DNA of 64,000 nucleotides, taken from NCBI GenBank assembly GCA_030682795.1, contig JAUXNJ010000018.1, positions 25,504-89,503 on the forward strand, given 5' to 3'. Under the pieces are notes generated by a model. That model searched no databases, had not been told where the DNA came from, and saw only the letters and a list, made by a program, of their open reading frames with translations. The position numbers were made by a program, and so were the translations under genes. This DNA comes from Sphingobacteriaceae bacterium (lineage in GTDB: Bacteria > Bacteroidota > Bacteroidia > UBA7662). Every line of letters starts with the position of its first letter. Positions within the stretch are counted from its first letter, which is position 1. This document shows positions 35,940-45,994 of the stretch, one piece after another.

Positions 35940-38324
35940 TTATTTAAGGGTGACGATGGTGATGCCGTCGCCGCCCCGATCGGCATGCTCACTCTCAAAA
36001 CCAGCCACAAACGACTGCTTGCGCAGGTGTTCGCGGATGAGCTTGCGCAAGATGCCGTCGCCTTTGCCGTGCAAAATGTGCAGGGAGCTGTAGCCGGCCA
36101 TCACGGCTTTATCGAGGAAGCGATCGAGTTCCTGCAAAGCCTCCATCCCCCTAAAGCCGCGCAAATCGATGTTGGAAGTAAAATCACTGAGGGCCTGACT
36201 CACGGCTTGGTGACTTACCGTGAGCCGTTGCACTTTGCGGGCCTCGGCTTGTGAAATCACCTCGAGTTTGCTGGCTTTTACGGTCATGCGTAGTCCACCG
36301 ATGGCCACAATGGCTTCCTGTTTTTGCAGCTCAAGCACTTCGCCGATGGTGGAACTGTCTTTGAGCCGCACCCTCGCTCCTACGGCCAGCACCAGCTTAT
36401 CGGGCGCTACTTTAGGTTGCGGCAGGGGTTCCGACTTGGTTTTTTCGGTGATCTCATCGCGCAGGGCGGTGATTTGCGTGCGCAACTGTTTGGTCGCCTC
36501 CTTCTCCGCTCCTTTTTCGCGGATTTCGCGGATGGTATTTTCAATGTCGCGGTTGGCCTTGCTCAAAAGCGCACTGGCTTCTTCGCGGGCTTTGTCGAGT
36601 ATTTGCTTCTTTTTGGTTTTGAGCTCCAGCTCACGCTGCTCAGTGCGGGCCACCAATTCGCTCAGGAGCTGGTCTTTGTGCTCAACAAGCAATTGCAACT
36701 GCTCCATTTCCTGCTTTTCTTGCTCGAGTTGTACCAGCAATTGCTCTACATCTTGCTCGCGTAAGCCGATTTTGTTACGGGCTTCTTCAATGATTTGGGG
36801 GTCCAGACCAATCTTCCCAGCAATTTCAAAGGCAAAACTTGACCCTGGCTTGCCCATTTCGAGGGTAAAACGCGGATTGAGGGTTTCGGTATCGAAGCCC
36901 ATCGAGCCGTTTTGGAGCGGAGATAAGCGGGTAGGCAGCAATTTAAGATTGCTGTAGTGGGTATTAACGATGCCATAGGCCCCCAAAGCAGTAAGGCGCT
37001 CGAGGATGGCTTCGGCGATGGGACCGCCCAAATGCGGGTCGGTGCCGGTGCCAAATTCATCAATCAAAAACAGCGTATCGGCATTGGCCTGCTCTGTAAA
37101 CACCCGCATATTGGTGAGGTGCGAGCTGTAGGTAGAGAGGTCGTTTTCGATCGACTGCTCATCGCCCATATCGACCAGCAATTTTTTGAAGATGCGCATG
37201 CGGCTGCCTTCTTTGGCGGGAATGAGCAAGCCACTTTGGAACATCAGTTGCAGCAGACCAGTGGTTTTAAGGGCCACCGATTTGCCGCCGGCGTTCGGAC
37301 CGCTGATCACTAAAATGCGTTTTTCGGCATTCAGGGTGAGGTTGAGCGGCATCACGGTTTTACGCTGCGCCTTGTGGTGGAGGTACAAAAGCGGGTGCAC
37401 GGCATCGCGCAAATGGCTTTCGGTGGGATGTATTTCGGGACGAATGACCTGGGGAAAACGCAAGGCCAACAAAGCTTTGGCCCGCAACAGGTCGAACCGT
37501 GCCGCCAAGGCATGCGCCCGCTCCACTTGTGGAATGTGGGGCCGCAAAGTGGTAGTGAGCTCAATCAAAATCCGACGCACCTCGCGCCGCTGGGCCAGTT
37601 CAAAGTTGCGGATGTCGTTGTTGAGCTCGAGCACCTCAGCGGGCTCTATAAAGACGGTTTGACCGGTGCTCGATTCGTCGTGCACAAAACCTTTGATTTT
37701 ACGCTTGTGCTCGGCCAAAACCGGAATTACCAAGCGACCGTCGCGGATGGTGATGCCGGTTTCGGCCACCCAATTTTGGGCCTTGGCCTGGCGATAAATG
37801 CTGTCGAGTTTGCGACGCGTATCGCCTTGCAAGCGGTTTAAACTGGCGGTAATGTCCGACAATTCCTTGCTGGCATTGGGCCGCATGCGACCATCGGCCC
37901 CAATCACCCGATCGAGCGACTCAATGGCTGCCTTCGGAAGCTCGAAAGTCTTGCTGTAGCCATGCAAAACCGGATACAGCTCCGCCCGCGAATCAAAAAA
38001 GCCCAGCAAACGCTTCACATAGGTGAGCAGCTTCAGCAGGTCGAAGCACTGCTCCTCATCTAAAAAGGCCCCTTCAATAAAAGCCGTGCGAATGTAAGTA
38101 CTGATGTGCGGAATACTGGCATCGGGCATGCCGCCGTCGAAAGCCTGCAATTGGTAGGCTTCGGCTGTAGCGCGCAGGGCTTCATCCACCGCTTCGGTGC
38201 GGTCGAGTGGGCGCAAATCCAATGCCTGTTCACGGGCAGCAGTGCTTACACAATGGCCAGCCAACAGCTGCAGCAGCTGATCGAATTCTAACTTCTGCGA
38301 AATTTGTTCGGGGTATCGGTACAC
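35940..38324 (-). CDS. mutS2: MutS2 family endonuclease/ATPase
   Basis: A 794-residue MutS2 protein. The MutS-V ATPase core has Walker A ISGPNAGGKSVALKT and Walker B LFLIDEFGTGTDP. A long coiled-coil follows (about 510-640), then a beta-barrel-like KOW region (about 650-700) and a C-terminal Smr nuclease domain with NIDLRGFRGMEAL and HILHGKGDGILRKL. MutS2 limits homologous recombination and, in Bacillus, rescues collided ribosomes. It is 3 bp downstream of the DUF4296 lipoprotein, forming a likely operon. Confidence 0.95.
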   Translation of the reverse strand: MYRYPEQISQKLEFDQLLQLLAGHCVSTAAREQALDLRPLDRTEAVDEALRATAEAYQLQAFDGGMPDASIPHISTYIRTAFIEGAFLDEEQCFDLLKLLTYVKRLLGFFDSRAELYPVLHGYSKTFELPKAAIESLDRVIGADGRMRPNASKELSDITASLNRLQGDTRRKLDSIYRQAKAQNWVAETGITIRDGRLVIPVLAEHKRKIKGFVHDESSTGQTVFIEPAEVLELNNDIRNFELAQRREVRRILIELTTTLRPHIPQVERAHALAARFDLLRAKALLALRFPQVIRPEIHPTESHLRDAVHPLLYLHHKAQRKTVMPLNLTLNAEKRILVISGPNAGGKSVALKTTGLLQLMFQSGLLIPAKEGSRMRIFKKLLVDMGDEQSIENDLSTYSSHLTNMRVFTEQANADTLFLIDEFGTGTDPHLGGPIAEAILERLTALGAYGIVNTHYSNLKLLPTRLSPLQNGSMGFDTETLNPRFTLEMGKPGSSFAFEIAGKIGLDPQIIEEARNKIGLREQDVEQLLVQLEQEKQEMEQLQLLVEHKDQLLSELVARTEQRELELKTKKKQILDKAREEASALLSKANRDIENTIREIREKGAEKEATKQLRTQITALRDEITEKTKSEPLPQPKVAPDKLVLAVGARVRLKDSSTIGEVLELQKQEAIVAIGGLRMTVKASKLEVISQAEARKVQRLTVSHQAVSQALSDFTSNIDLRGFRGMEALQELDRFLDKAVMAGYSSLHILHGKGDGILRKLIREHLRKQSFVAGFESEHADRGGDGITIVTLK

Positions 38325-38327
38325 AAC

Positions 38328-38699
38328 TTACTTATAAGTCTCTGTCAACAGCTCATTGAGCCTTTGGTTCACGCCCTCGTACAAACTGTCGAGAATAACG
38401 GGATTTTGCGCTTGGTAGTAGCGGTACGATTCCAAAAAACGCTCTAAACTCACCCCGTGTTCGGCCAATGCCTTTTCGTACAAAGCTTTTACGCGGGTGG
38501 GTGGAACAGAATCGCGACCAATTTGTTGGTAAGATCGATTCCGATAGCTTTCAATGATATGGACGTCAGCCAACAGCATTTCCATGCTATCCATGGGCAA
38601 AATGCCGCTATGGTAGTTTTTAAGGGCGGTTGGATCTTGACAAGCCGTTAAAAAACCAAATGTGAGCAGGCAAAAGCCTAATTTTGCAGTTCGGGTCAT
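38328..38699 (-). CDS. DUF4296 lipoprotein
   Basis: A 123-residue lipoprotein of the Bacteroidota DUF4296 family: signal with lipobox FLTAC, then ILPMDSMEMLLADVHIIESY, the family motif (helices that recall a cyclophilin-binding or TPR-like bundle), and a helical end with YQAQNPVILDSLYEGVNQRL. Role unknown. It is upstream of mutS2 with a 3-bp gap. A TATTTTTG -7 element on the minus strand at 38707-38714 sits just ahead of the ATG. Confidence 0.8.
   Translation of the reverse strand: MTRTAKLGFCLLTFGFLTACQDPTALKNYHSGILPMDSMEMLLADVHIIESYRNRSYQQIGRDSVPPTRVKALYEKALAEHGVSLERFLESYRYYQAQNPVILDSLYEGVNQRLNELLTETYK
38679..38686 (+). promoter_or_regulatory. -7 element of the yggS gene, inside the opposing gene
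   Basis: TAATTTTG matches TAnnTTTG and lies 33 nt ahead of the yggS ATG, within the first codons of the divergent DUF4296 gene. Confidence 0.4.
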
Positions 38700-38706
38700 G
38701 AGGATT

Positions 38707-38714
38707 CAAAAATA
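38707..38714 (-). promoter_or_regulatory. -7 element of the DUF4296-mutS2 operon
   Basis: Minus-strand TATTTTTG, an exact TAnnTTTG match, ends 7 nt before the ATG at 38699 and lies within the 20-bp gap to yggS. Confidence 0.5.
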
Positions 38715-38719
38715 CAACA

Positions 38720-39400
38720 ATGAGCATTAAAAGTGAACTTGAAAGTCTTTGGCAACAATTGAAGCCCTCCGGAGCGCAATTGGTAGCGGTTTCTAAAACG
38801 CATCCGGCCGTGGCCATCGAGGAGGCTTATGCTGCGGGCCAACGCATTTTTGGCGAAAGCACGGCCCAAGAACTCAGTGCCAAGCACGAGCAACTGCCCA
38901 AGGATATTGAATGGCACTTCATTGGCCACTTGCAAAGCAATAAAGTAAAATATATTGCTCCTTTTGTACAGCTCATTCACGCCGTGGACAGCGAAAAACT
39001 GCTCCAAACCATCCACAAAGAAGGTGTTAAAAACGGGCGGCAAATCGATTGCTTGCTGCAGGTGCACATCGCCTTGGAAGAAAACAAATATGGTTTCGAC
39101 GAGGCCGAGCTACTCGAGTTGCTCAACAGCGGTCGCCTGGCCGAATACCCCAATGCACGCATCTGCGGTTTGATGGGCATTGCCACCAATACCACCAATG
39201 AGCAGCATTTGCATGGGGAATTTGCAGGCTTGCAGCAGCTTTTTGAGCGCTTTAAGGCCAGTCATTTCGGCGATGCCCCACATTTTAACCAGCTCAGTAT
39301 GGGCATGTCGGCTGACTACCCCCTCGCCTTGCAGCATGGTGCCACTTTGGTGCGGGTAGGCAGCTTGATTTTCGGCAACCGCAGCTATGCTCAGGCTTGA
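38720..39400 (+). CDS. yggS: YggS-family pyridoxal-phosphate homeostasis protein
   Basis: A 226-residue single-domain PLP-binding TIM barrel of the YggS/PROSC family, which buffers free pyridoxal phosphate. The PLP lysine is in LVAVSKTHPAVAIEEAYAAG, followed by FGESTAQEL, WHFIGHLQSNK and SMGMSADYPLALQHGATLVRVGS. It is divergent from the DUF4296 gene with a 20-bp gap and its stop overlaps the convergent GH57 gene by 10 bp. Confidence 0.95.
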   Translation: MSIKSELESLWQQLKPSGAQLVAVSKTHPAVAIEEAYAAGQRIFGESTAQELSAKHEQLPKDIEWHFIGHLQSNKVKYIAPFVQLIHAVDSEKLLQTIHKEGVKNGRQIDCLLQVHIALEENKYGFDEAELLELLNSGRLAEYPNARICGLMGIATNTTNEQHLHGEFAGLQQLFERFKASHFGDAPHFNQLSMGMSADYPLALQHGATLVRVGSLIFGNRSYAQA

Positions 39401-41841
39401 GCCACGGCGGCTTCGAGACGGTCGAGACTGTAATTTAACCTACCTGCCAACAATCTGAAAAACCAGAGTAATTCGGATTGCTTGGCTTTACCAGCTTCGG
39501 ACTGCCATTGTTGGTAATGCGTTTCCGCCAGCTGATCAAATAAATTTTGCATCTTCCACAAATCGAGCTTCACCTCTAATTCGCCCAAATACTGCATGAT
39601 TTGGTGTAGATTAATAAGTTTGCTCAGCTGCGTGGTGTCTTCCGCAAAATCAGCCAACAGCTCATACATCCGCTCGCTGGCTACATAGCTGATCACCTGC
39701 ATTTCGAGCGGCACCTGCCATTTGCGCACCTCTTCTACCATGCGCTGTAGTTCGCTGGCCTTGGGGTCGACAGTTTGGAAAAACCTGCGTAACTGGTTGT
39801 TAATGACCAATTCGAGGTTTTTTCTAAAGACCAGCGGCACTGGAATGTTTACCTGCTTGAGCACGCCCATGAGGTTGTAATTGCTGTCGTACACCTGTTT
39901 AAAAGCTCTTTCGGCCTCTTCAATTTCCCGTTCCACGAGTACCCGCAACACTTTTTTCTGCTGGTCTTTGAAAAGTTGCCAAAATGAGAACTTCTCTTCC
40001 CCAAAATATTGCTGGATGACGTGGATTACCTCTGCCAAATTACTTTGTTCAAAAGGAGTTCTGATGGCAGCATACATCTGTTTGAAGGTGCTTTCATCCA
40101 TTTGATCGTTGGCGTTGCCAATGAGGTGGTGTTGACCGAGGTAAATCACTGCAAAAGAAAAATACTTTTCGGAATGGGTGATTTTACTTTTCACTGTGGT
40201 TCGGCCCAAGGCAAGCTTCTGGAAACCTGCCTCAAAGCGCTCAAAAAAGTCGCTTTCGAATTTAAAAGTATGGGTAAACACACTGTCGGCATCCTCCGAA
40301 AAAAGCGCATTGGCCACATAATGCATGCCCACTTTGGTGAGCGACAAACGGGAGGCTTTGGTGATGGTTTCGTAGATGTGCGCACCATTGAGCAAGCCAG
40401 GCACATTGGAAGGCGCTTGGGCAAGGATTTGCTGAAAACGTTCGTCGAGGCGCCGGTTCGATTCAGTTTCGGAGATTTGAATGGCGCGACATGCATATTG
40501 CAGCACCTGAACGGTCTCAATACCCGAAATTTCATCGAAAAACCAAGCGCAGCTGGTAAACATGAGCTGGCATTGGCGCATCATTTCGAGCAAACGCAGC
40601 ACCTTGGTTTTGCGCTCGCCTTCTACCCTAAAATACAGATGTCGGTCTAAAAAGGCATCCACATTGGCATCTGAACGGTTATTAATGACCTCGATGTAGT
40701 CGTTGCGAATGCCCCATACATCGGCACAAAAAGTGGCCATTTGGGATTCATATTCGGCCGTGAGCTCATCGCGCAGCCAGTCGAGTGCCTGTCGCAAGCC
40801 TACCCGCCACTCTTGTTGGTAATGGGGATAGCCCCCCGAATTGCAGCCGCAATTGCTGCGCCAGCGCTCCACCCCATGCACACAACTCCAACTCGAATTT
40901 TCGTGTATTTGGACTTCAAACTCAGGAGCCACCAATTTGGCATAGCTGGCGTAATTGGTGATGGTGGCCAGCTGGTTGTCTTCGATGTATTTAAGACAGT
41001 ACGACAGCGCCATTTCGCCGTAGCGGTGGTGGTGACCGTAACTTTCGCCATCAGTGGCGATGTGCACAAGTTGCGGTTTTTCACGCTGCGGGTCAAAAGC
41101 GCCCAACAAAGCATCAGCAAAGGCTTTGCCGTCTTTGAGGAGTCCTTCGAAGGCTACTTTTTGGGCAACTGGCCCGTTATAAAAGAAAATAATGATGCTT
41201 TTGCCGGATGGTAACTGGCAGCGGTAATGCTGCAAGGTATCGACATGCGGCTCAGGCACCTCGTTCCAGGCTTCTTCGCCTATTTTGCGCACAGCCTTGA
41301 GCTGCCGTGGCGCCATGATGGTAAATTCGATGCCGTTTTCGGCTAAAACCTCGAGTGTTTCGGTATCTGCGGCAGTCTCGGCCAGCCACATCCCCTCAGG
41401 TTTGCGGCCAAAACGCTGCTCAAAATCACGGATGCCCCAAAGCACCTGGGTGGTTTTGTCGCGGCGATTGGCCAACGGCATGATCAGGTGGTTGTACACC
41501 TGCGCAATGGCCGAACCATGTCCAAAACGCGTAATGCTGTCTTTGTCGGCCTGCAAAATAGCTCTGTAAACTTCGGGAGAATGATCTTCGAGCCACGACA
41601 AAAGCGTTGGCCCAAAATTAAAGCTGATGCCGCTGTAGTTGTTTACAATATCGCAAATGCGGTTGTCGGACTCGAGGATGCGGCTTACCGCGTTCGGACC
41701 ATAACATTCAGCCGTAATGCGCTCGTTCCAGTCGTGGTACGGATATGCCGAATCTTGTATTTCAATTTCTTCTAACCAAGCATTTTCACGCGGCGGTTGA
41801 TAAAAATGCCCGTGAATGCAAATGTATTTTTGATTTGTCAT
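39391..41841 (-). CDS. GH57-type glycoside hydrolase with DUF3536
   Basis: A large (816-residue) GH57-superfamily alpha-glucan enzyme with a C-terminal DUF3536. The start YICIHGHFYQPPRENAWL is the family motif 1; the nucleophile glutamate is in EGMWLAETAADTETLEVL, and IHENSSWSCVHGVERWRSNC is another conserved block. It is the last gene of the glucan operon, overlapping the amylase gene by 4 bp. It lacks a signal peptide, so it acts in the cytoplasm, perhaps on glycogen or maltodextrins; activity (amylase, branching or transferase) is not fixed by sequence. Confidence 0.87.
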   Translation of the reverse strand: MTNQKYICIHGHFYQPPRENAWLEEIEIQDSAYPYHDWNERITAECYGPNAVSRILESDNRICDIVNNYSGISFNFGPTLLSWLEDHSPEVYRAILQADKDSITRFGHGSAIAQVYNHLIMPLANRRDKTTQVLWGIRDFEQRFGRKPEGMWLAETAADTETLEVLAENGIEFTIMAPRQLKAVRKIGEEAWNEVPEPHVDTLQHYRCQLPSGKSIIIFFYNGPVAQKVAFEGLLKDGKAFADALLGAFDPQREKPQLVHIATDGESYGHHHRYGEMALSYCLKYIEDNQLATITNYASYAKLVAPEFEVQIHENSSWSCVHGVERWRSNCGCNSGGYPHYQQEWRVGLRQALDWLRDELTAEYESQMATFCADVWGIRNDYIEVINNRSDANVDAFLDRHLYFRVEGERKTKVLRLLEMMRQCQLMFTSCAWFFDEISGIETVQVLQYACRAIQISETESNRRLDERFQQILAQAPSNVPGLLNGAHIYETITKASRLSLTKVGMHYVANALFSEDADSVFTHTFKFESDFFERFEAGFQKLALGRTTVKSKITHSEKYFSFAVIYLGQHHLIGNANDQMDESTFKQMYAAIRTPFEQSNLAEVIHVIQQYFGEEKFSFWQLFKDQQKKVLRVLVEREIEEAERAFKQVYDSNYNLMGVLKQVNIPVPLVFRKNLELVINNQLRRFFQTVDPKASELQRMVEEVRKWQVPLEMQVISYVASERMYELLADFAEDTTQLSKLINLHQIMQYLGELEVKLDLWKMQNLFDQLAETHYQQWQSEAGKAKQSELLWFFRLLAGRLNYSLDRLEAAVAQA

Positions 41842-43706
41842 TGTTTAATCTCTAGAATGCGTGCCGTTTTAGGGCCAATCTCAATGGTGTCGTCTAAAGT
41901 AGTTAGCTCTCCATTTAAAACATCAAAAGCGGTGGTAGCATCGCCTATTTCGGTAGCAAAACGGACTTTTTTAACCTGCTTCGGCTTGTTTGAGTTGTTC
42001 ACCAGCACCATCACTTTTTCGTTTTTGAAGAGGCGGAAGTACACATAAACTTCGTCTTCGGGCACATAATGTTTAAAGCCGCCCTGCCCAATGGCTGCGC
42101 TGCCTTTGCGCCAGTTGGCTATGGTGCTGATGTGGTCGAAAAGCTCGTTTTGCTCCTGACTCCGGCCTTCCCTACTAAATACATTGGCGGTATCGCCTGC
42201 CCAGCCGCCTGGCATGTTCTGCCTCACGTTGGTGCCGCCCATATTGGCGTAATTGCCAAAGAGCAATTCGGAGCCATAATACAACTGGGGCACACCACGC
42301 AAAGTCAACAACAGTGTATGGGCCATTTTCATATGGTCCATGTTTTGCTTAAAAATGGCCCACGCCCTCGAGATATCGTGGTTGTCTAAAAAGATGACGT
42401 TTTTGGAAGCGTCGCCATATACCAAATCTTGCGCCAGGGTGTAGTAAATGCGACGTAAACCGTGGTCCCAATCAAAATTTTCGTTCAAACCATCCTTTAT
42501 GGCTGCATATAGTGGAAAATCAGTAACGCCAGGCAGGGCTTGTGGTGCTGGATTAAGCTTGTTACCTTCCACCCAGTAGGCCGACTCGGCTACGGTATGC
42601 ACCCAAACTTCTCCCACAATGCCAATGTCGGGATACTGCTCGCGGATGGCAGCCACACAACGGTTCATAAAATCGCTATCAGGATAGGCGTAAGTATCCA
42701 ACCTAAAACCATTCAAGCCCGCATATTCTACCCACCAAATGTTGTTTTGGATGAGGTATTGGGCTAAAAGCGGGTTTTTCTGATTCAAATCGGGCATGTG
42801 GGTATCGAACCATCCTTCACGCATGAGCTTGCTGTCGCCTTCAGCCGCGTAGGGATCGAGTTGGGTAATAGCGCGGTAAGTGGTGCGGGTGAAGCTAGGC
42901 CAGTTGTGCACCCAATCTTTCGCAGGCAAATCGCGGATCAACCAATGCTCGTTGCCGATGTGGTTGTGCACCAAATCCATCACCATTTTGAGGTTCCGCT
43001 GCTTCATTTCGGCCACCAAAGCCACATATTCGGCATTGGTACCCAGGCGCGGATCGATTTTATAGAGGTCGGTCATGGCGTAACCGTGGTAAGACTCGCT
43101 TGGCTGGTTGTTTTCTTGCACGGGATTGAGCCAGAGCGCCGTTACTCCCAATTCTTGCACATAATCGAGCTTGCTGCGGATGCCCGCCAAATCGCCGCCG
43201 TGCCGGGCACGCTCGTCCTTACGGTTAACCCGCATTTCGTTCATGCCCTTGATGCTGTCGTTCTTGGGATTGCCATTGGCAAAACGGTCGGGCATGATGA
43301 GGTAAAGCAAGTCTTGCGGACCAAATCCGTTCACCACATTGTTGGGAAAACGGCGCGGCTGCAGCTCGTAGTTTTGTTTGATTTTGCGTTTTCCTTGGGT
43401 AAGCACAAAGGTCATTTGCCCCGGTTGCGCCGCTGCCCCAATGTGCAACTGCACAAAAAGGTAATTGGGGTTGTCGACCCGGGTTATTTCGGTGATTTCA
43501 ACGCCCGCATATTGCAAGCTGGGTTCAAAGGCTGCGATGTTGGGACCATACAGCAGCACTTGGAGTTGCGGATTTTCCATCCCCACATACCAATGTGGCG
43601 GCTCCACCCGGGCAATGGCAGTGCTTTTTTGAGCTTGAACACCTGCTGCACAGCCACCCAAAAGGGCCATACTCAGCAGTAAAATCAATCGAAAATAAAT
43701 ACGCAT
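41838..43706 (-). CDS. GH13 cyclomaltodextrinase/neopullulanase-like lipoprotein
   Basis: A 622-residue GH13 amylase exported as a lipoprotein: LLLSMALLGGCAAG holds the lipobox LGGC. An N-terminal Ig-like CyMal-N domain (about 30-125) is followed by the TIM barrel: MVMDLVHNHIGNEHW (region I), GLNGFRLDTYAYPD (nucleophile Asp), IVGEVWVH (acid Glu) and VIFLDNHDISR (third Asp), then a C-terminal beta domain. It resembles SusA, the periplasmic neopullulanase that splits maltodextrins for uptake. In this cluster it could supply maltose to the maltokinase. Confidence 0.9.
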   Translation of the reverse strand: MRIYFRLILLLSMALLGGCAAGVQAQKSTAIARVEPPHWYVGMENPQLQVLLYGPNIAAFEPSLQYAGVEITEITRVDNPNYLFVQLHIGAAAQPGQMTFVLTQGKRKIKQNYELQPRRFPNNVVNGFGPQDLLYLIMPDRFANGNPKNDSIKGMNEMRVNRKDERARHGGDLAGIRSKLDYVQELGVTALWLNPVQENNQPSESYHGYAMTDLYKIDPRLGTNAEYVALVAEMKQRNLKMVMDLVHNHIGNEHWLIRDLPAKDWVHNWPSFTRTTYRAITQLDPYAAEGDSKLMREGWFDTHMPDLNQKNPLLAQYLIQNNIWWVEYAGLNGFRLDTYAYPDSDFMNRCVAAIREQYPDIGIVGEVWVHTVAESAYWVEGNKLNPAPQALPGVTDFPLYAAIKDGLNENFDWDHGLRRIYYTLAQDLVYGDASKNVIFLDNHDISRAWAIFKQNMDHMKMAHTLLLTLRGVPQLYYGSELLFGNYANMGGTNVRQNMPGGWAGDTANVFSREGRSQEQNELFDHISTIANWRKGSAAIGQGGFKHYVPEDEVYVYFRLFKNEKVMVLVNNSNKPKQVKKVRFATEIGDATTAFDVLNGELTTLDDTIEIGPKTARILEIKQ

Positions 43707-43727
43707 GTTGAAGGAGCTAATCGGAGC

Positions 43728-45992
43728 TTATCTTTTTTTGGATTTGGGAGATGCAGCGGGCTTAGCGGCTGGTTTCAAGGCCGTTTTGGTTTTACTATCT
43801 GCCTTGCTTGCTACCTTGGACTTGGCTTCAGCAACCGCTGGAGCGGCTTTAGTTGTAGCCACTTTTGGTTTTGCGACGGTAGTTTTGGCCACTTTAGGCG
43901 CTGGTTTAACTTTTGGAGCTGCAGCAGGCTTTCCGGCTTCCGCCTTAGCTACCGGCTTAACTTTTGGCTTGGACTCAGCCTTTGCCTTAGGGGCAGCTTT
44001 AGTCTTGGTCCCCGCCTTTTGAGCAGGTGCTGCAGCTGTTTTAGTACCCTTGCTGGCTTTGGCAGCAAGTCCGTTTTTCGAAGCCTTCACCTCCTTTTTT
44101 CGCAAAACCAACATCCCCAAAGGTGGCAAGGTGATTTGTAGCGAATAGTCTTTCCACTGATAATGGAAATACTCTGCCGTTAAATCCCCTTCATTGCGCA
44201 CATTGCTGCCGCCATATGCTTGCTTGTCGCTGTTGAAAATCTCTTCATACACCCCTTCCTCGGGCACGCCAATGCGGTACGAGCTGCGCACAACAGGCGT
44301 AAAGTTGCAAATCACCAGTAATTGGTTGCCGGCTTTGTCTTTGCGGATGTAGGTAATAACGCTGTTCGACCGGTCCGAACCATCTATCCACTCAAAGCCT
44401 CCCTCCTCGAATTGCATTTCATACAAGGCCGGCTCGGCGCGATAAAAATGATTCAAGTCTTTTACCAACGAATTGAGGCCTTTGTGCAAATGATAATCGA
44501 GCAAATGCCAATCTAGACTGCTGTCGTGGTTCCACTCGCGCGATTGGCCAAGCTCAGCACCCATAAAATTCAACTTAGTGCCCGGATGGGTAAACATATA
44601 GCCAAACAACAAACGTAAATTGGCAAACTTCTGCCATTCATCGCCCGGCATTTTGTTGATCATGCTGCCTTTACCGTGCACTACCTCGTCGTGCGACAAC
44701 GGCAAGGCAAAATTTTCGGTGAAAGCATACATGATGCTGAAGGTAATTTTGTCGTGGTGGAACGGCCGAAACATCGGGTCTTCCTTGAAATAAGCCAAGG
44801 TATCGTGCATCCAGCCCATCATCCACTTCATGCCAAAACCTAAGCCACCCATGTCCACCGGTCGCGAAACCATCGGCCAAGCCGTTGATTCTTCGGCAAT
44901 GGTTTGGATGTCGGGAAAGGACAAATAGGCCTGCTGGTTCATTTCTTTGAGCAAACTGAGGGCCTCGAGGTTTTCGCGCCCGCCAAATTCGTTGGGAATC
45001 CACTCCCCTTCTTCCCGCGAATAATCGAGGTACAACATCGATGCCACGGCATCTACTCGCAGTCCATCGGCATGGTATTTATCGAGCCAAAAAAGGGCGT
45101 TGGAGATCAAAAAGGAGCGCACTTCATTGCGACCGTAGTTAAAAATGTAGCTTTTCCAGTCGGGATGGTAGCCTTTTTTAGGATCGGCATGCTCGTACAA
45201 ATGCGTGCCATCGAAAAAGGCCAAGCCATGACCATCGGTTGGAAAATGCGACGGTACCCAGTCGAAAATAACCCCAATGCCGGCTTGGTGCAAGCAATCG
45301 ATGAGATACATGAACTCTTGCGGATTGCCAAAACGACTCGAAGGCGCAAAATAGCCCGTAATTTGATAGCCCCAAGAGCCAAAAAACGGGTGTTCCATCA
45401 CGGGCATGAGCTCCACATGGGTGTAACCCATTTCTTTCACATAGTCTACCAGCTCCTTGGCCAGCTCAAAGTAGTAGAGCGAGCGGCCACCTTCGTCGGG
45501 ATTGCGGCGCCAACTGCCCAGGTGCACTTCGTAAACCGACATGGGTGCCTCCAAGCTGTTGTGCTGCTGGCGGCTTTTCATCCATTGCGCATCACTCCAA
45601 GCATAGTCTAGGTCCCACACCACCGAAGCGGTTTTAGGCGGCGATTCCCACAAAAATCCGTAAGGATCGCCTTTTTCCATGGCAGGACCGCCGTTAGGCG
45701 ACTCGATGTGGTATTTATAATTCACCCCTTTTTGCAAACCGGGTATAAAGCCTTCCCAAATACCAGAGCCATCCCAACGGGCAAAAAGCTCGTCGGTGCC
45801 TGGCGACCAATAATTAAAATCGCCAATCACGCTCACTTTGGCAGCATTGGGTGCCCAAACGGCGAAATAAACCCCTGCTTCACCCTCGAAAGTGTGCAAA
45901 TGCGCACCCATCTTTTCGTAAATCCGATAGTGTTTGCCCTCTCTAAAAAGATGGACGTCGTAATCGGTAAATAAGGAAGTTTGTTTTACCAT
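43728..45992 (-). CDS. glgB: 1,4-alpha-glucan branching enzyme with a long Lys/Ala/Pro tail
   Basis: A 754-residue protein, the first about 630 residues of which are a normal GH13 branching enzyme: N-terminal CBM48 ([20 protein letters not shown]), nucleophile [18 protein letters not shown], acid [10 protein letters not shown], and [15 protein letters not shown]. It makes alpha-1,6 branches in glycogen or in GlgE-made glucan. The last about 123 residues, after [11 protein letters not shown], are almost entirely Lys, Ala, Pro, Thr and Ser with repeated PKVK, AKP and APK units, like histone H1 tails. No such extension is part of the family; see findings. It is 2 bp from the maltokinase gene. 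Confidence 0.95.
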   Translation of the reverse strand: MVKQTSLFTDYDVHLFREGKHYRIYEKMGAHLHTFEGEAGVYFAVWAPNAAKVSVIGDFNYWSPGTDELFARWDGSGIWEGFIPGLQKGVNYKYHIESPNGGPAMEKGDPYGFLWESPPKTASVVWDLDYAWSDAQWMKSRQQHNSLEAPMSVYEVHLGSWRRNPDEGGRSLYYFELAKELVDYVKEMGYTHVELMPVMEHPFFGSWGYQITGYFAPSSRFGNPQEFMYLIDCLHQAGIGVIFDWVPSHFPTDGHGLAFFDGTHLYEHADPKKGYHPDWKSYIFNYGRNEVRSFLISNALFWLDKYHADGLRVDAVASMLYLDYSREEGEWIPNEFGGRENLEALSLLKEMNQQAYLSFPDIQTIAEESTAWPMVSRPVDMGGLGFGMKWMMGWMHDTLAYFKEDPMFRPFHHDKITFSIMYAFTENFALPLSHDEVVHGKGSMINKMPGDEWQKFANLRLLFGYMFTHPGTKLNFMGAELGQSREWNHDSSLDWHLLDYHLHKGLNSLVKDLNHFYRAEPALYEMQFEEGGFEWIDGSDRSNSVITYIRKDKAGNQLLVICNFTPVVRSSYRIGVPEEGVYEEIFNSDKQAYGGSNVRNEGDLTAEYFHYQWKDYSLQITLPPLGMLVLRKKEVKASKNGLAAKASKGTKTAAAPAQKAGTKTKAAPKAKAESKPKVKPVAKAEAGKPAAAPKVKPAPKVAKTTVAKPKVATTKAAPAVAEAKSKVASKADSKTKTALKPAAKPAASPKSKKR
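43731..44099 (-). repeat. Low-complexity Lys/Ala/Pro-coding tail of glgB
   Basis: The final 123 codons of glgB encode a basic, disordered segment with imperfect repeats ([27 protein letters not shown]). It is a repeat of composition rather than exact units; the opposite strand gives a spurious Ala/Leu-rich ORF. Confidence 0.7.
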
Positions 45993-45994
45993 GG

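Noticed and set aside
42798-43682. Plus-strand 294-residue ORF opposite the lipoprotein amylase
   Set aside because: Antisense to conserved GH13 motifs; no signal, domain or promoter.
43705-44022. Plus-strand ORF of 105 residues rich in Ala and Leu
   Set aside because: It is the reverse of the Lys/Ala/Pro-coding tail of glgB; composition is forced by the repeat on the other strand.
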